Shown here one piece after another: positions 37,200 through 46,415 of a DNA stretch of 64,000 nt; the first letter of the stretch is position 1, and every line of letters begins with the position of its first letter. The stretch lies in the NCBI RefSeq assembly GCF_032595875.1, contig NZ_CP132457.1, forward strand, positions 434,001 to 498,000, written 5' to 3'. The position numbers and the translations under genes are program-made. The notes below the pieces were generated by a model. The model was given only the letters and a program-made list of their open reading frames with translations. It did no database searches and was not told where the DNA came from. The stretch is from Borreliella andersonii. Lineage in GTDB: Bacteria; Spirochaetota; Spirochaetia; Borreliales; Borreliaceae.

Positions 37200-38347
37200 T
37201 GATTTTTTCTTGCAATAATTTCTGAGTAATAGCTTTCAATTTTTTTTGTGAAAAAATAGCTTGAAAATTTAGTGGAGTATTTTTTTGCATTTTCTTTAAA
37301 TTTTTTTAGTATTTCATCATCTTTTATTACTTTATCTACATACTGAGATAGGTTTTCGTACTTTTTTATTAAGAAGCCGTTTACTCCCTCTTTTATTACG
37401 TCTTTATATATATAATCATTTATTAAAATAGCAGGTATTCCAGCAGTTAATGCCTCTATTACTGTCATTGGGTATACTTCACTTCTTGATAGACTGGCAA
37501 AGATATCAGAAATTTTGTAGTAATAGCACATTTCTTCCCACGGAATTGTTCCTATTAACAATATTTGTTTTTCAAGTCCATATTTGATGCTAAAATTTTT
37601 TATTTCCGTTTCTTCGCTTCCTTTGCCAATAATTATAAGTTTGTAATTATTGTTTTGCATTAAAAGATCTTTTAAGTGTGTTACCAATAAGTTTATGTTT
37701 TTTTCTTTATTTATTCTGCCAACAAATATTATTATTTTGTCTGTTTGCTTTATGTTATGCTTTTTCAAAATTTCATCTTTTTTTTCTTTGCTTAGATTTT
37801 TTATAAAAAGCTTTCTATCAACTCCATTTGGAATTATTTTATAGTTAGAAGAATTATTTGAAAGTTGGAAATACCTCTCTTTTGCTTTACTTGATGGGTA
37901 AATAAAATATTTTATTTTATTATAATGTTTTCGCATCATTTTGTCGGGTTTAATAAAATATTTAAAAATTCCCAAGTAATGCAAATAATAATCCCACATT
38001 GTATGGCTTGTATGAACTATTGGTATGTTTTGTTTTAATGCAATTTGTTTTCCAATTTTCCCCATAGAAAATTCGGAATGAGTATGGATGATGTCTGGTT
38101 TATAGCTTTTTATTATTTTGGATATTTTTCTTTTGTTGGGAAAAGCTATTACAGCATCAAGTTTTTTATTTATTTGAATAGATGAGCATCTGTAAACGTT
38201 TTTTTCATTTAAAGATGTTTTGGATTTTGGACAAAATATATAAACTTCATAGCCATTTTTTTCAAATCCCTCTTTAATTTGTTTTATTGACGTTGCCACT
38301 CCATTTTTTTCTGGGATATACGTATCTGTAAATATTGCAACCTTCAT
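37196..38347 (-). CDS. bbgT: GT4 glycosyltransferase for membrane glycolipids
   Basis: 383 residues with two Rossmann domains. KVAIFTDTYIPEKNGVATSI at the start, PDIIHTHSEFSMG in the middle, then IPNGVD, FVGRINKEKNINLL and the E-x7-E region SRSEVYPMTVIEALTAGIPAI typical of retaining GT4 enzymes. The B. burgdorferi gene at this place was characterised as an alpha-galactosyltransferase making mono-galactosyl diacylglycerol, an abundant antigenic lipid. The start has a GGAGGAGAA site directly upstream. Confidence 0.88.
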   Translation of the reverse strand: MKVAIFTDTYIPEKNGVATSIKQIKEGFEKNGYEVYIFCPKSKTSLNEKNVYRCSSIQINKKLDAVIAFPNKRKISKIIKSYKPDIIHTHSEFSMGKIGKQIALKQNIPIVHTSHTMWDYYLHYLGIFKYFIKPDKMMRKHYNKIKYFIYPSSKAKERYFQLSNNSSNYKIIPNGVDRKLFIKNLSKEKKDEILKKHNIKQTDKIIIFVGRINKEKNINLLVTHLKDLLMQNNNYKLIIIGKGSEETEIKNFSIKYGLEKQILLIGTIPWEEMCYYYKISDIFASLSRSEVYPMTVIEALTAGIPAILINDYIYKDVIKEGVNGFLIKKYENLSQYVDKVIKDDEILKKFKENAKKYSTKFSSYFFTKKIESYYSEIIARKNH

Positions 38348-38404
38348 ATTCTCCTCCTAGCTTTAAGTATAATATATTTGACACTTGGATTATAATTTAC
38401 TTTG

Positions 38405-39394
38405 ATGCAAGCGGTTTATTTATTGTTGGGCAATGAGCAAGGTTTAAAAGAAGCTTATTTAAAAGAGCTGTTAATCAAGATGGATGCTTTTAAATCCAAA
38501 GTTTCAGTTACTAAAATTTTTTTGTCAGAACTATCAACTTTAGAATTTGTTGAAAAACTATTTTCTAATTCTTTTTTTTCAAAGAAAGAAATTTTTATTG
38601 TTTATGAGTCTGAACTTTTAAAAGCAGGAAAAGATTTGGAGCTAATATGTAATGCGATTTTAAAATCTAGTAACAAAATTGTTATTTTTATTTCTAATAG
38701 CAATACATGTAATATTGATTTTAAAAATAAGCTTAAGCTTATAAAAAAAGTTTTTTATGAGATTCCTGATGATGATAAATTTACATTTGTAAAAAGAAAT
38801 TTTTGTAATCTCAGTATTAAGATTACAGACTCTGCAATAAATTTAATGCTTTTAATGTTGAATTCAGATACTAAAATTTTGAAATTTTATATAGATTCTT
38901 TTGCGCTTTTTGCAAAGAATAATACCATTGATGAGGAAGATATAACTTCTTGGATTAGTTTTATTCGCTTCGAAAACACTTTTTCCTTATTTAATTCAAT
39001 TTTGAGAAAGGATATGACGCATTCTTTGGTCAAGATTAAGTCTATTTTGGATCAGGGAGAAGATTTGCTTAATGTTTTAATAAGTCTTATTTGGCAATTT
39101 AAAAGATTATTAAAGGTGCAAATAGATTATAATGCATGTGGGAGCCTACAGAGTGCATTGAATAAAAATAAAATCTTTTTTTCATTAAATAAAATTTATA
39201 GAGCAGGGATTAAAAATTATTCAATTTCAGAAATTAAAATTGTTTTGAAAATTTTATATAAGTTTGATTTATATTTGAGAATTTATTCTAAAAATATTCA
39301 TCAAAATTTATCATATTTTTTAATATTTTCAATTTTAAATCTTAATGATAATTTTTTAATCCATAATTCTGCAGAATCAAAATTTAATTTTTAA
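38405..39394 (+). CDS. holA: DNA polymerase III delta subunit
   Basis: Clamp-loader subunit that opens the DnaN ring. 329 residues in the pattern of bacterial delta: YLLLGNEQGLKEAYLKELL at the start, then FSNSFFSKKEIFIVYESELLKAGKDLELI, and a helical C-terminal half (ITDSAINLMLLMLNSDTKIL, EDLLNVLISLIWQFKRLLKV). No ribosome-binding site is obvious before the ATG. It diverges from the glycosyltransferase gene. Confidence 0.83.
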   Translation: MQAVYLLLGNEQGLKEAYLKELLIKMDAFKSKVSVTKIFLSELSTLEFVEKLFSNSFFSKKEIFIVYESELLKAGKDLELICNAILKSSNKIVIFISNSNTCNIDFKNKLKLIKKVFYEIPDDDKFTFVKRNFCNLSIKITDSAINLMLLMLNSDTKILKFYIDSFALFAKNNTIDEEDITSWISFIRFENTFSLFNSILRKDMTHSLVKIKSILDQGEDLLNVLISLIWQFKRLLKVQIDYNACGSLQSALNKNKIFFSLNKIYRAGIKNYSISEIKIVLKILYKFDLYLRIYSKNIHQNLSYFLIFSILNLNDNFLIHNSAESKFNF

Positions 39395-39397
39395 TGT

Positions 39398-40018
39398 ATG
39401 AATCAAAAATTAATTTGGATTTTATAGGTTTGTTTGCTGTCTTGTAGATCTGAATCTAAATTGGCAGAAATTGTTTCAAAAGAATTTTTTGATTCTATTA
39501 AAAATTTTCAAAGCAGCCCCGAAATATTTTTTAATTATTTGAATATTCCAAGTGATAATTATCTGAGGCAAAAATTCGTGAGTTAAAATCTCAGGCAAAG
39601 GACGATTTCATTTTTTACCCTTTGTTTTTTAATAATCTAAGATATGAGATAATAGATAGAAAAAATATTTCTAAGGGCTTTGTATTTGAAGTTGCTATTA
39701 AAAATATTAACTTTCGAAACGGCATAGAAAAATTTTTGGCTAGATTAAATAAAATTAAAGAAAGATCTTTAAATATTAAAAGTTTAGAAAAAAAAAGAGT
39801 GTAAAGAAGTATTTAAAAGTTTAATAAATGAAGTTATTGCGCAGTTGAATGATTTTGATTACACCAAGATTGTTCATTTTTTTAAAGTAGTTAAGAGTTC
39901 TTCTGAAGGTTATAAAATAGAGCTTTTGAGAGATGTTTTAAATATACAGGTTAATAAGCTTATTAATGATCTTTTTTTGGGTTTATCGCCTGGGATTTCA
40001 AATAGTGTTTTATTTTAG
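39398..40018 (+). pseudogene. Broken lipoprotein gene (one nonsense change, two frameshifts)
   Basis: ATG at 39398 gives MNQKLIWIL, then a TAG at 39425-39427, then VCLLSC, a lipobox that ends a lipoprotein signal. The same frame runs to TAA at 39584. The similarity of style then continues in the next frame as EAKIRELKSQAKDDFIFYPL... to TAA at 39804. At a run of nine A (39788-39796) it passes to a third frame, EKKKSVKKYLKSL..., ending at 40018. Restored, it would be a lipoprotein of about 206 residues, mostly Lys/Asn/Ile-rich and of unknown role. Three separate lesions make a single read error unlikely. Confidence 0.82.
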
Positions 40019-40069
40019 AAAATAGTAATAAATTATAATCTAGTTTAAAATTTTAATTGAATTTAAAAT

Positions 40070-41881
40070 TTATTTATCTTGATTATAATTTTTTATTGAG
40101 TTTTCTTTTATTGCAAATGCTTTTATTCTTTTTGCAAGTTGAATATTTACTTTTATTTTTTCTGAAATTTCGTTTTCACTTAAAGGTAATATATCCTTAT
40201 AGGTTCCAATTGATTTTAATATTTTTTGGGCTGTTTTTTCTCCAATTCCGGGTATTTGTGTATACAATAGGGTTATTTTTTCTCTTCTTTTTTTGTTGAA
40301 TCCGTTGGCCTTTCTGTGTGCTTCATTTCGTACATTTTGCAGTATCCTAAGAGCAGGATGTCCTTGGGGCAGATTTATTCCTTTTTTACTGGTTGTTAAA
40401 AATATTGTTTCTTGTTTTTTTGCCAACGAACAGACTTTAACTTTGTTTCCTATTTTTAAGTCCTTTAAGATAGAAAGAGCAGCATTTAATTGTCCTTTGC
40501 CTCCGTCAATTAAAATTAAATTTGGCAGTTCTAAGTTGTTATTAATTATTTCTGAGTATCTTCTTGAGATTACTTCTTTTATTGCCTTAAAGTCGTCAAT
40601 TTCTCCTTTTAATAGTGAGTTTAGTTTGTAAAGTCTGTAGTTTTCTTTAAAGGGTATTCCCATTTTAAAAGTAACCATAGAAGCTACTGTTTCTTGACCT
40701 TTAAGATGAGCGATGTCAAATCCTTCAATTATTTTGGGAAGTTTGTCCATTTCTAGAAAAATTTTCAAACTCTCAAGTGCTTTGCTGTTTTTATTTTCAT
40801 ATTCTCGTAAAGATAATTCAGCATTAGATATGGCCATTTCCATTATTTTTAAAATTTCTTCTGTTTCTTTGTAAATAATTTCTGTTTTTGTATTTTTAAT
40901 TTCATTTATTAGTTTTTCAACATTTTTAGTGTCGACATCTTTGATAAAAATATGAATTTTATCTGGTACAATCATGTTAATAGATGTGTAATATTGAATC
41001 AAAAATTGTAAAATCAGCTCATTTTCTTTACATATACTCTCATCAAAATTTGCATCTCTTTCAACCAATTTCCCATTTCTATATTTTAATACTATTATCG
41101 TATTTACATTTTCTCCCGGATGAACATGTACATAGTCTATGTTTAAATTGTTGGCTTTTGTAACTATTTGGATTTGATTGATTTCTATTAAAGAACGTTT
41201 AATTTCTTTTAATTTGATGGCGGTTTCAAAATCTTCTTTTTGTATGGCAAATTTTAATTTGATATCAATTTGATTTAATATTTCGGATATATTTCCATTT
41301 AGTATGGATTTTGCCTTATCTAGTTCTTTTTGATATTCTTTTTCAAGGTTTTTCTTATAGCATACTCCAAGGCACTGCCCCATATGGTAATATAGGCAAG
41401 GAGAGTTGGATTTTTTTTTACATTTTCTAATTTTAAATGTTTTGTTAATAAAATTTAGTACTTGATCTAATTTTTTTACATTAGTAAATGGTCCAAAATA
41501 TTCGCTTTTGTCATTAATTATTTTTCTAGTTTTAAAAATCCTTGGATATTTTTCATGGGTTATCCGCACCATAGGATAACCTTTTCCATCTTTTAGTTTT
41601 ACATTGTAATCAGGTTTGTGGGTTTTAATTAGATTGCACTCTAGAAGCAGTGCTTCGTATTCGCTATTTGTTGTAATAACTTCTATTGATTTTACATTTT
41701 TCATTAATATTTTGATTTTGTTGCTATTTTTTTCTGAAAAATAACTTTTTACCCTTGATCTTAGATTTTTTGCTTTTCCAATATAGAGTATTTTTTTATT
41801 TTCATTTAGCATTTTATAGCAACCGCTTGTGGTTGGTAATTTTATTATTTTTTCGAATAAACTTGTTAGGTTCTCTGCCAT
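40070..41881 (-). CDS. uvrC: Excinuclease ABC subunit C
   Basis: Makes both cuts in nucleotide excision repair. 603 residues. The GIY-YIG nuclease is at about 15-95 ([30 protein letters not shown]), the UVR domain follows the Cys cluster near 165 ([18 protein letters not shown]), the RNase H-like nuclease has [19 protein letters not shown] and [14 protein letters not shown], and HhH motifs close the protein ([18 protein letters not shown]). It converges on the broken lipoprotein gene. Confidence 0.95.
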   Translation of the reverse strand: MAENLTSLFEKIIKLPTTSGCYKMLNENKKILYIGKAKNLRSRVKSYFSEKNSNKIKILMKNVKSIEVITTNSEYEALLLECNLIKTHKPDYNVKLKDGKGYPMVRITHEKYPRIFKTRKIINDKSEYFGPFTNVKKLDQVLNFINKTFKIRKCKKKSNSPCLYYHMGQCLGVCYKKNLEKEYQKELDKAKSILNGNISEILNQIDIKLKFAIQKEDFETAIKLKEIKRSLIEINQIQIVTKANNLNIDYVHVHPGENVNTIIVLKYRNGKLVERDANFDESICKENELILQFLIQYYTSINMIVPDKIHIFIKDVDTKNVEKLINEIKNTKTEIIYKETEEILKIMEMAISNAELSLREYENKNSKALESLKIFLEMDKLPKIIEGFDIAHLKGQETVASMVTFKMGIPFKENYRLYKLNSLLKGEIDDFKAIKEVISRRYSEIINNNLELPNLILIDGGKGQLNAALSILKDLKIGNKVKVCSLAKKQETIFLTTSKKGINLPQGHPALRILQNVRNEAHRKANGFNKKRREKITLLYTQIPGIGEKTAQKILKSIGTYKDILPLSENEISEKIKVNIQLAKRIKAFAIKENSIKNYNQDK

Positions 41882-42003
41882 AGTGTCAGGTAGTTTTTAG
41901 ATTTTAAAGATCATCTTATGATATAATTATTGTATCATAAGACAACTTGTTTTATGTTTTGAGGTATTTAAAAATGTGAATAATAACAAATAAAAGGTCA
42001 AAA

Positions 42004-43521
42004 ATGAGATTAATTTTAATACTCTTGCTATCTTTTTTGTGCTTTTCTATTCTTTTATCTCAAGAATTAAAGTTAATACTTGATTCGAAAAAAAATTTTA
42101 AATTTATTCAAGATTCTAGCAATGTTACTTTTGAAAGGGATATGAGGGGGTTGCTCGGTATTTATTTGGATAGATATAAAGCTGTTTTAGATTTGAATAA
42201 TATTGATTTGCGCTTAGAAATAGGGGGAGATAATAAATTAAAAGACACATCTTCAAATTATTTAGTTAGTGCAAAAAGTTTGAGAGTTTCAAATGAATTT
42301 CGTAATGTTTCTAATGGTTCTTTAATTTTTTATTCAAATCAAAATCCTGTTAAGTTTAAGCCACTGACAAAGAAAGCTTTCTTTTTTTCAGGCAATACTG
42401 TTTCTGATTTTACTATTAAGTTTTGGGTATATCGAACAACTTCTGTTACAGGAGAAGTTATTTTTAGTTGGGATGGTTATAAAAAGATTGATAATTCGTG
42501 GGTAGATCAGTCCATTAGATTGGAAAGTGATGAGGGAAATTTTGTTTGGGTTTTGAACAATGTATTTTTAAAAGACAATAAAAATCCTATCAAAATTAGA
42601 ATGAAAAGCAATGATGATTTTATTCCGAAGAAATGGCATTTACATACTTTAAGATATAGACAAAAGGATGGCATGCTTGAATATTTGATAGATTCTAAAC
42701 CTCAGGCAATAGAATATATAACAGACGATAAGAAAGAAGGATCAGGATATTTATTAAGTATCGGCAATTTTATTGATTTTACCTTAGGAACTTATTTTAC
42801 TGGTGCAGTTGAGAATTTAGAAATACATAAAAGCTTTGAAGAGGTTAGTAATGCTTTTTTTTCAAAGAATATGGGATACATTATTACAGAGCCTATTAAG
42901 CTTTCTCAATATTATTCTCAAGTATTATCTTTTGATGTTGATTCCAATGTTCCTAAGGATACAGAGATTGTTTATTATTATAGATTAGATAATAAGGTAT
43001 TTTATGATACAGATAGTCATGGGAATATTAAAAAAAATTTAACTGGGGCATGGATTCATTTTGATCCTAAAAAAGATTTTCCAGATTCAAAGATATCAAA
43101 ATATATTCAAATAAAAGTTGAATTTTATCCTAGTGGAGATTCTGTAAGCAGTCCTTCTCTTTATAGTATGTCAATTACTTATGTTCCTGAAGCAGCTCCG
43201 TTTCCTCCTGTGATAACAAAAGTTATTCCGGGCTCTAGAGAGGTTTTTATTGAATGGATTCCTGTTATTAATAGTAGTGTTGAAGGGTATTACATTTATA
43301 TTGGCGTTTCTTCTGGCAATTATCATGGAAAAACCAGTGGTGTTTTAACTTCTCCTATTGATGTTGGAAATCAAACTTCTTTTAAGATTACAGGACTTGA
43401 AGACGGAAGGCTTTACTATATTAGCATCGCTGCATACAATTTGGATAAAAGTGTTAATAAGACTTCTTTTTCAAAGGAAATTTCTGTAAGGCCTATGGAG
43501 ATTTTTAAAAAATATGAATAA
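42004..43521 (+). CDS. Secreted LamG/fibronectin-III-like protein
   Basis: 505 residues with a signal peptide (MRLILILLLSFLCFSILLSQ, cut near 20). Residues about 60-280 look like a concanavalin/LamG fold: FSGNTVSDFTIKFWVYRT, GEVIFSWDGYK, WHLHTLRYRQKDGMLEYLID, YFTGAVENLEIHKS. A fibronectin type III-like domain lies near 395-500 (PFPPVITKVIPGSREVFIEWIPV...GLEDGRLYYISIAAYNLDK). So it is a periplasmic or surface binding protein, ligand unknown. It overlaps the next gene by 8 bases, so the two probably act together. Domain calls are by pattern only. Confidence 0.68.
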   Translation: MRLILILLLSFLCFSILLSQELKLILDSKKNFKFIQDSSNVTFERDMRGLLGIYLDRYKAVLDLNNIDLRLEIGGDNKLKDTSSNYLVSAKSLRVSNEFRNVSNGSLIFYSNQNPVKFKPLTKKAFFFSGNTVSDFTIKFWVYRTTSVTGEVIFSWDGYKKIDNSWVDQSIRLESDEGNFVWVLNNVFLKDNKNPIKIRMKSNDDFIPKKWHLHTLRYRQKDGMLEYLIDSKPQAIEYITDDKKEGSGYLLSIGNFIDFTLGTYFTGAVENLEIHKSFEEVSNAFFSKNMGYIITEPIKLSQYYSQVLSFDVDSNVPKDTEIVYYYRLDNKVFYDTDSHGNIKKNLTGAWIHFDPKKDFPDSKISKYIQIKVEFYPSGDSVSSPSLYSMSITYVPEAAPFPPVITKVIPGSREVFIEWIPVINSSVEGYYIYIGVSSGNYHGKTSGVLTSPIDVGNQTSFKITGLEDGRLYYISIAAYNLDKSVNKTSFSKEISVRPMEIFKKYE

Positions 43522-44824
43522 CTTTAGTTTTGAGAAGGCTTTAAATTTTTATAAAAATGGTGATTTTAAAAGTTCTCTTGATAATTTAGATGTTTTTGAT
43601 GAGAGTTTTGATTCTCTATCACTTAAAGCGCTTATTTATTTCAAGAAAAAAGATTATAAGGCTCTTTTATATGTTTTGAATACTTATCCTGTTGTTTTAA
43701 GTGAATATAATTTTTTAGTTAAGCTAATAGCTTATGGCAAAATTGAAAAAAATAAAGATGATCTAGGCCCTTTTGAGAATTATAATTTAGGTGTTTTTTA
43801 TTTTAATTTAAAAGAATATGAACTTGCTTTAAGTTGCTTTTTAAAAGCTAAGGAGCAAAAGCCCAATTTTATACAAGCTTTAAACAATAGTGCTGTCTTA
43901 TTTGAAATGTTGGGTAATAAGGACGAGGCTTTGAAATCATTTTTTCAGGCGAGAGATTTGGAGCAAAACAATTCTCTAGTTAAACTTAATATTTGGATTT
44001 TAAAAAACAGTGAATCCCTTCAAACAGCAAGCTTTTTAAAAGTAGATAAAATTTTTTTTGATGCCAATCTTGCTCTTGTTGTTAATTATTTGATGTATTA
44101 TTTCTATTCTATTGGGGAAATAAGCAGGGCAATTAGACTTTCTGAGAAATTTTTAACAGATTCTCATTATTCTAAGTATATTTGGCACAATAGAGCAACT
44201 ATTTTTCATAAAATAGGCAACATGACTCAAGCCACAGTATCTTATGTTAAAGCTATTTTAAATTTTCCAAATATTTATACAATCTACAATATGCATATTG
44301 CAACAGTTGAACTTTTGAAATTTTCTCCTAAAAAGTCTATTGAGAGAATGGTTGATGATTATTCTAATCTAGATTTGATATATTTGTATGCTACTTTATT
44401 TTTTCTTAGAAATCGTGAACTTGAGGATGCCTATTTTTATATGAAAAAACTTTGTGAGCTTAATCCAGAACCTTATTCAAAATTTTTAAAATTGCTTGAG
44501 TCTAGTGAGGATATGTTAATTGAAACTTTGCTTGAAGAATTTGCGGTATCTTTAAGAGTAAATTGGTATTTAGAGTATTTATTTTTTATTGACAATTCTT
44601 TAAATTTGAGAGATCCCATTTTTGTTTTTGATCACAATATAAGAGTAAATACATATATTTGGAGAATTAAAGATGAGTGCATCGAATTAAAATTTAGTAA
44701 CAGTGAGGAAAAAATGGTTCAAGAAATCTTGAGTGAAGAATGTATTTTGCCTGAAATTGATATTTCTATTGGGGATTTTCAAAATTTAATAGAAGCTTAT
44801 AAAGAGTTTAGAATAAATTACTAA
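43514..44824 (+). CDS. Tetratricopeptide-repeat protein
   Basis: 436 residues, no signal peptide, made of helical pairs. Clear TPR units are at about 90-125 (YNLGVFYFNLKEYELALSCFLKAKEQKPN), 126-160 (ALNNSAVLFEMLGNKDEALKSFFQARDLE) and 225-260 (WHNRATIFHKIGNMTQATVSYVKAI). It is probably a cytosolic scaffold. Its start overlaps the secreted protein gene, an arrangement suggesting coupled translation. Function not recognised. Confidence 0.78.
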   Translation: MNNFSFEKALNFYKNGDFKSSLDNLDVFDESFDSLSLKALIYFKKKDYKALLYVLNTYPVVLSEYNFLVKLIAYGKIEKNKDDLGPFENYNLGVFYFNLKEYELALSCFLKAKEQKPNFIQALNNSAVLFEMLGNKDEALKSFFQARDLEQNNSLVKLNIWILKNSESLQTASFLKVDKIFFDANLALVVNYLMYYFYSIGEISRAIRLSEKFLTDSHYSKYIWHNRATIFHKIGNMTQATVSYVKAILNFPNIYTIYNMHIATVELLKFSPKKSIERMVDDYSNLDLIYLYATLFFLRNRELEDAYFYMKKLCELNPEPYSKFLKLLESSEDMLIETLLEEFAVSLRVNWYLEYLFFIDNSLNLRDPIFVFDHNIRVNTYIWRIKDECIELKFSNSEEKMVQEILSEECILPEIDISIGDFQNLIEAYKEFRINY

Positions 44825-44878
44825 TATTCGTAGGTTGACAATAATAATATCTCTAAGATAATATGTATTAATATTGTA

Positions 44879-44967
44879 GGAGAGATGCCAGAGTGGCCGA
44901 ATGGGGCTTCCTGCTAAGAAGTTGTCCTTTTAAAAGGGGACCATGGGTTCGAATCCCATTCTCTCCG
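44879..44967 (+). tRNA. tRNA-Ser (anticodon GCT)
   Basis: An 89-base class II tRNA with the long variable arm TTGTCCTTTTAAAAGGGGAC. Acceptor GGAGAGA pairs with TCTCTCC-type end; anticodon loop gives GCT; T-loop TTCGAAT. CCA not encoded. Confidence 0.96.
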
Positions 44968-45024
44968 TAATTATTTAAATCTTGACAGTGTTGTACTGTA
45001 TTTATTAAAATTTGTTTTAGCTCT

Positions 45025-45111
45025 GGAGAGGTGGCAGAGTGGTTTAATGCTACGGTCTTGAAAACCGTTGTAGGTGTAAGCCTACCGTGAGTTCGAATCT
45101 CACCCTCTCCG
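45025..45111 (+). tRNA. tRNA-Ser (anticodon TGA)
   Basis: An 87-base class II tRNA: anticodon stem ACGGT/ACCGT with loop CTTGAAA (TGA), a long variable arm TGTAGGTGTAAGCCTACC, T-loop TTCGAAT. It follows tRNA-Ser(GCT) by 57 bases and may share its transcript. Confidence 0.96.
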
Positions 45112-45137
45112 TAATGTCATTTGATTTTAAGTAAGTA

Positions 45138-45845
45138 TTAAGAGTGAGGGTTTTTATTTGGTTGATATTTATTTTCCGTGTTTTCATGTATGGGAAATTG
45201 AAACTCAATTTTATCGCAGCCATTGCAATCATTTGAGAATGGATCATAAAAAACTATAATCTGGTTATTTTTGAAGTAATATTTATATTTTGGAAAGATT
45301 GTTATGAATTTTTTTTCCAATTCTTTTGGTCTGTGTTTTTCTTTAAAATAAAAATCTTTAATTTTATTTTTTAGCTGCTCTTTCAATACGTTTATTAGAG
45401 AGTCTAGCTGATCTTTTGATATTATTTCTGAAATTTCTATTTTTTTGTTTCCTTTTAAGTTTAAAGAGTAATATTTTAAGAAAGTGTTTGATTCTTTTTT
45501 TCTAAAAGATTCTTTGTATAAAATAGATGTAATGCCAATATTTTCATTTTTGAATATTGCAAAGCTGGAAAAATAAAAATATTCATTTTTTGAGTTTTCG
45601 ATTTTTGATATTTTATTTTCGATATTTTTTTTCCATCTTTTTATAAGATTTTCAAATTCAAAGTTTATATTTTCCATAAAGGGAATTTTTGCATCTATAT
45701 GGAGAATATTATTGTTTTTTAGTATTTCATTTTCTTTGATATTTTTAGTTTTAATTGTAAATTCAGAATTAATTTCACTTGGGATTGGTTTAGAGCATGA
45801 TAGAATAGATAATATTGAAAGAAAAATAATTATTTTAGTTTCCAC
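45138..45845 (-). CDS. Lipoprotein with DUF3298-like domain
   Basis: 235 residues; signal peptide with lipobox ILSC, Cys17, so exported and acylated. Residues about 60-225 resemble the DUF3298/RsiV fold: NEYFYFSSFAIFKNENIGITSIL, YYSLNLKGNKKIEISEIISKDQLDSLINVLKEQL, and NNQIIVFYDPFSNDCNGCDKIEFQFP, where family members have a FYFDPYEIAPYA-type motif. Two extra Cys (CNGC) replace part of that loop. The family often senses or binds peptidoglycan or lysozyme; that role here is speculative. Flanked by tRNA genes on both sides. Confidence 0.65.
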   Translation of the reverse strand: METKIIIFLSILSILSCSKPIPSEINSEFTIKTKNIKENEILKNNNILHIDAKIPFMENINFEFENLIKRWKKNIENKISKIENSKNEYFYFSSFAIFKNENIGITSILYKESFRKKESNTFLKYYSLNLKGNKKIEISEIISKDQLDSLINVLKEQLKNKIKDFYFKEKHRPKELEKKFITIFPKYKYYFKNNQIIVFYDPFSNDCNGCDKIEFQFPIHENTENKYQPNKNPHS

Positions 45846-45919
45846 AATTTCTCCATTTTTTGCTTAATGTTTTTATTGTAATAAATAGTAATTTTTATTA
45901 CAATAAAAATTAATTATTT

Positions 45920-45993
45920 GTGTCCATAGCTCAGTTGGATAGAGCGTTAGATTGCGATTCTTAAGGTCGGAGGTTCAAGTCCTCTTGGACACG
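45920..45993 (+). tRNA. tRNA-Arg (anticodon GCG)
   Basis: A 74-base tRNA: acceptor GTGTCCA/TGGACAC, D-arm GCTC/GAGC, anticodon loop TTGCGAT, giving GCG; T-loop TTCAAGT. The anticodon stem TTAGA/TCTTA has a T-T mismatch at the second pair. Most bacteria read CGN with an ACG anticodon whose A is turned to inosine by TadA; a G there is unusual. Confidence 0.92.
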
Positions 45994-46009
45994 AAAAATT
46001 TATTGGCTT

Positions 46010-46096
46010 GGAGAGATGGCCGAGTGGCTTAAGGCGCACGCTTGGAAAGCGTGTATACAGTAAAATGTATCATGGGTTCGAATCCCATTCTCTCCG
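46010..46096 (+). tRNA. tRNA-Ser (anticodon GGA)
   Basis: An 87-base class II tRNA: acceptor GGAGAGA, anticodon stem CACGC/GCGTG with loop TTGGAAA (GGA), long variable arm, T-loop TTCGAAT. It begins 16 bases after tRNA-Arg and ends about 2 bases before the SRP RNA, so all three must be one transcript cut by tRNA-processing enzymes. Confidence 0.96.
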
Positions 46097-46097
46097 A

Positions 46098-46196
46098 TTC
46101 CTGGGACCCGTACTATCAAGTATTGCTGAATCCCGTCAGGACTGGAAGGTAGCAGCGGTAAGTGATTTTTTTGATGAGTACGCAAGTCTTGGGTTT
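46098..46196 (+). ncRNA. ffs: Signal recognition particle RNA (4.5S type)
   Basis: About 98 bases folding end to end: CCTGGGAC (46100-46107) pairs with GTCTTGGG (46186-46193). The tip holds the conserved SRP domain IV sequence GTCAGGACTGGAAGGTAGCA (near 46133-46152) that binds Ffh. It is the short type without an Alu domain. It abuts tRNA-Ser(GGA), so its 5' end is probably set by tRNA 3' processing. Confidence 0.93.
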
Positions 46197-46415
46197 AATT
46201 TTGAGCCCAAATGCAATGATTTGCTTTATGTTAAGATATAGCTTTGTTTTTTTCAACTTTCAATTTTATTATATTTTTTAGAAAGTTTTTCTTTGTTAGA
46301 TATTTTTTATGTTTCATAAAATTCTTTTAAAGTAATAGTTCTAGGATTTAGGTATGTTGTATATTATATATTTACTAATATTTTACGTATTAAAGCATGG
46401 GGAGGTAAAAAGTTA
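46197..46415. other. ffs-dnaX spacer
   Basis: A/T-rich; no gene seen. GGGGAGG lies 10 bases before the dnaX ATG. Confidence 0.4.

Noticed and set aside
46008..46241. 77-codon plus-strand ORF
   Set aside because: Runs through tRNA-Ser and the SRP RNA, both well supported.
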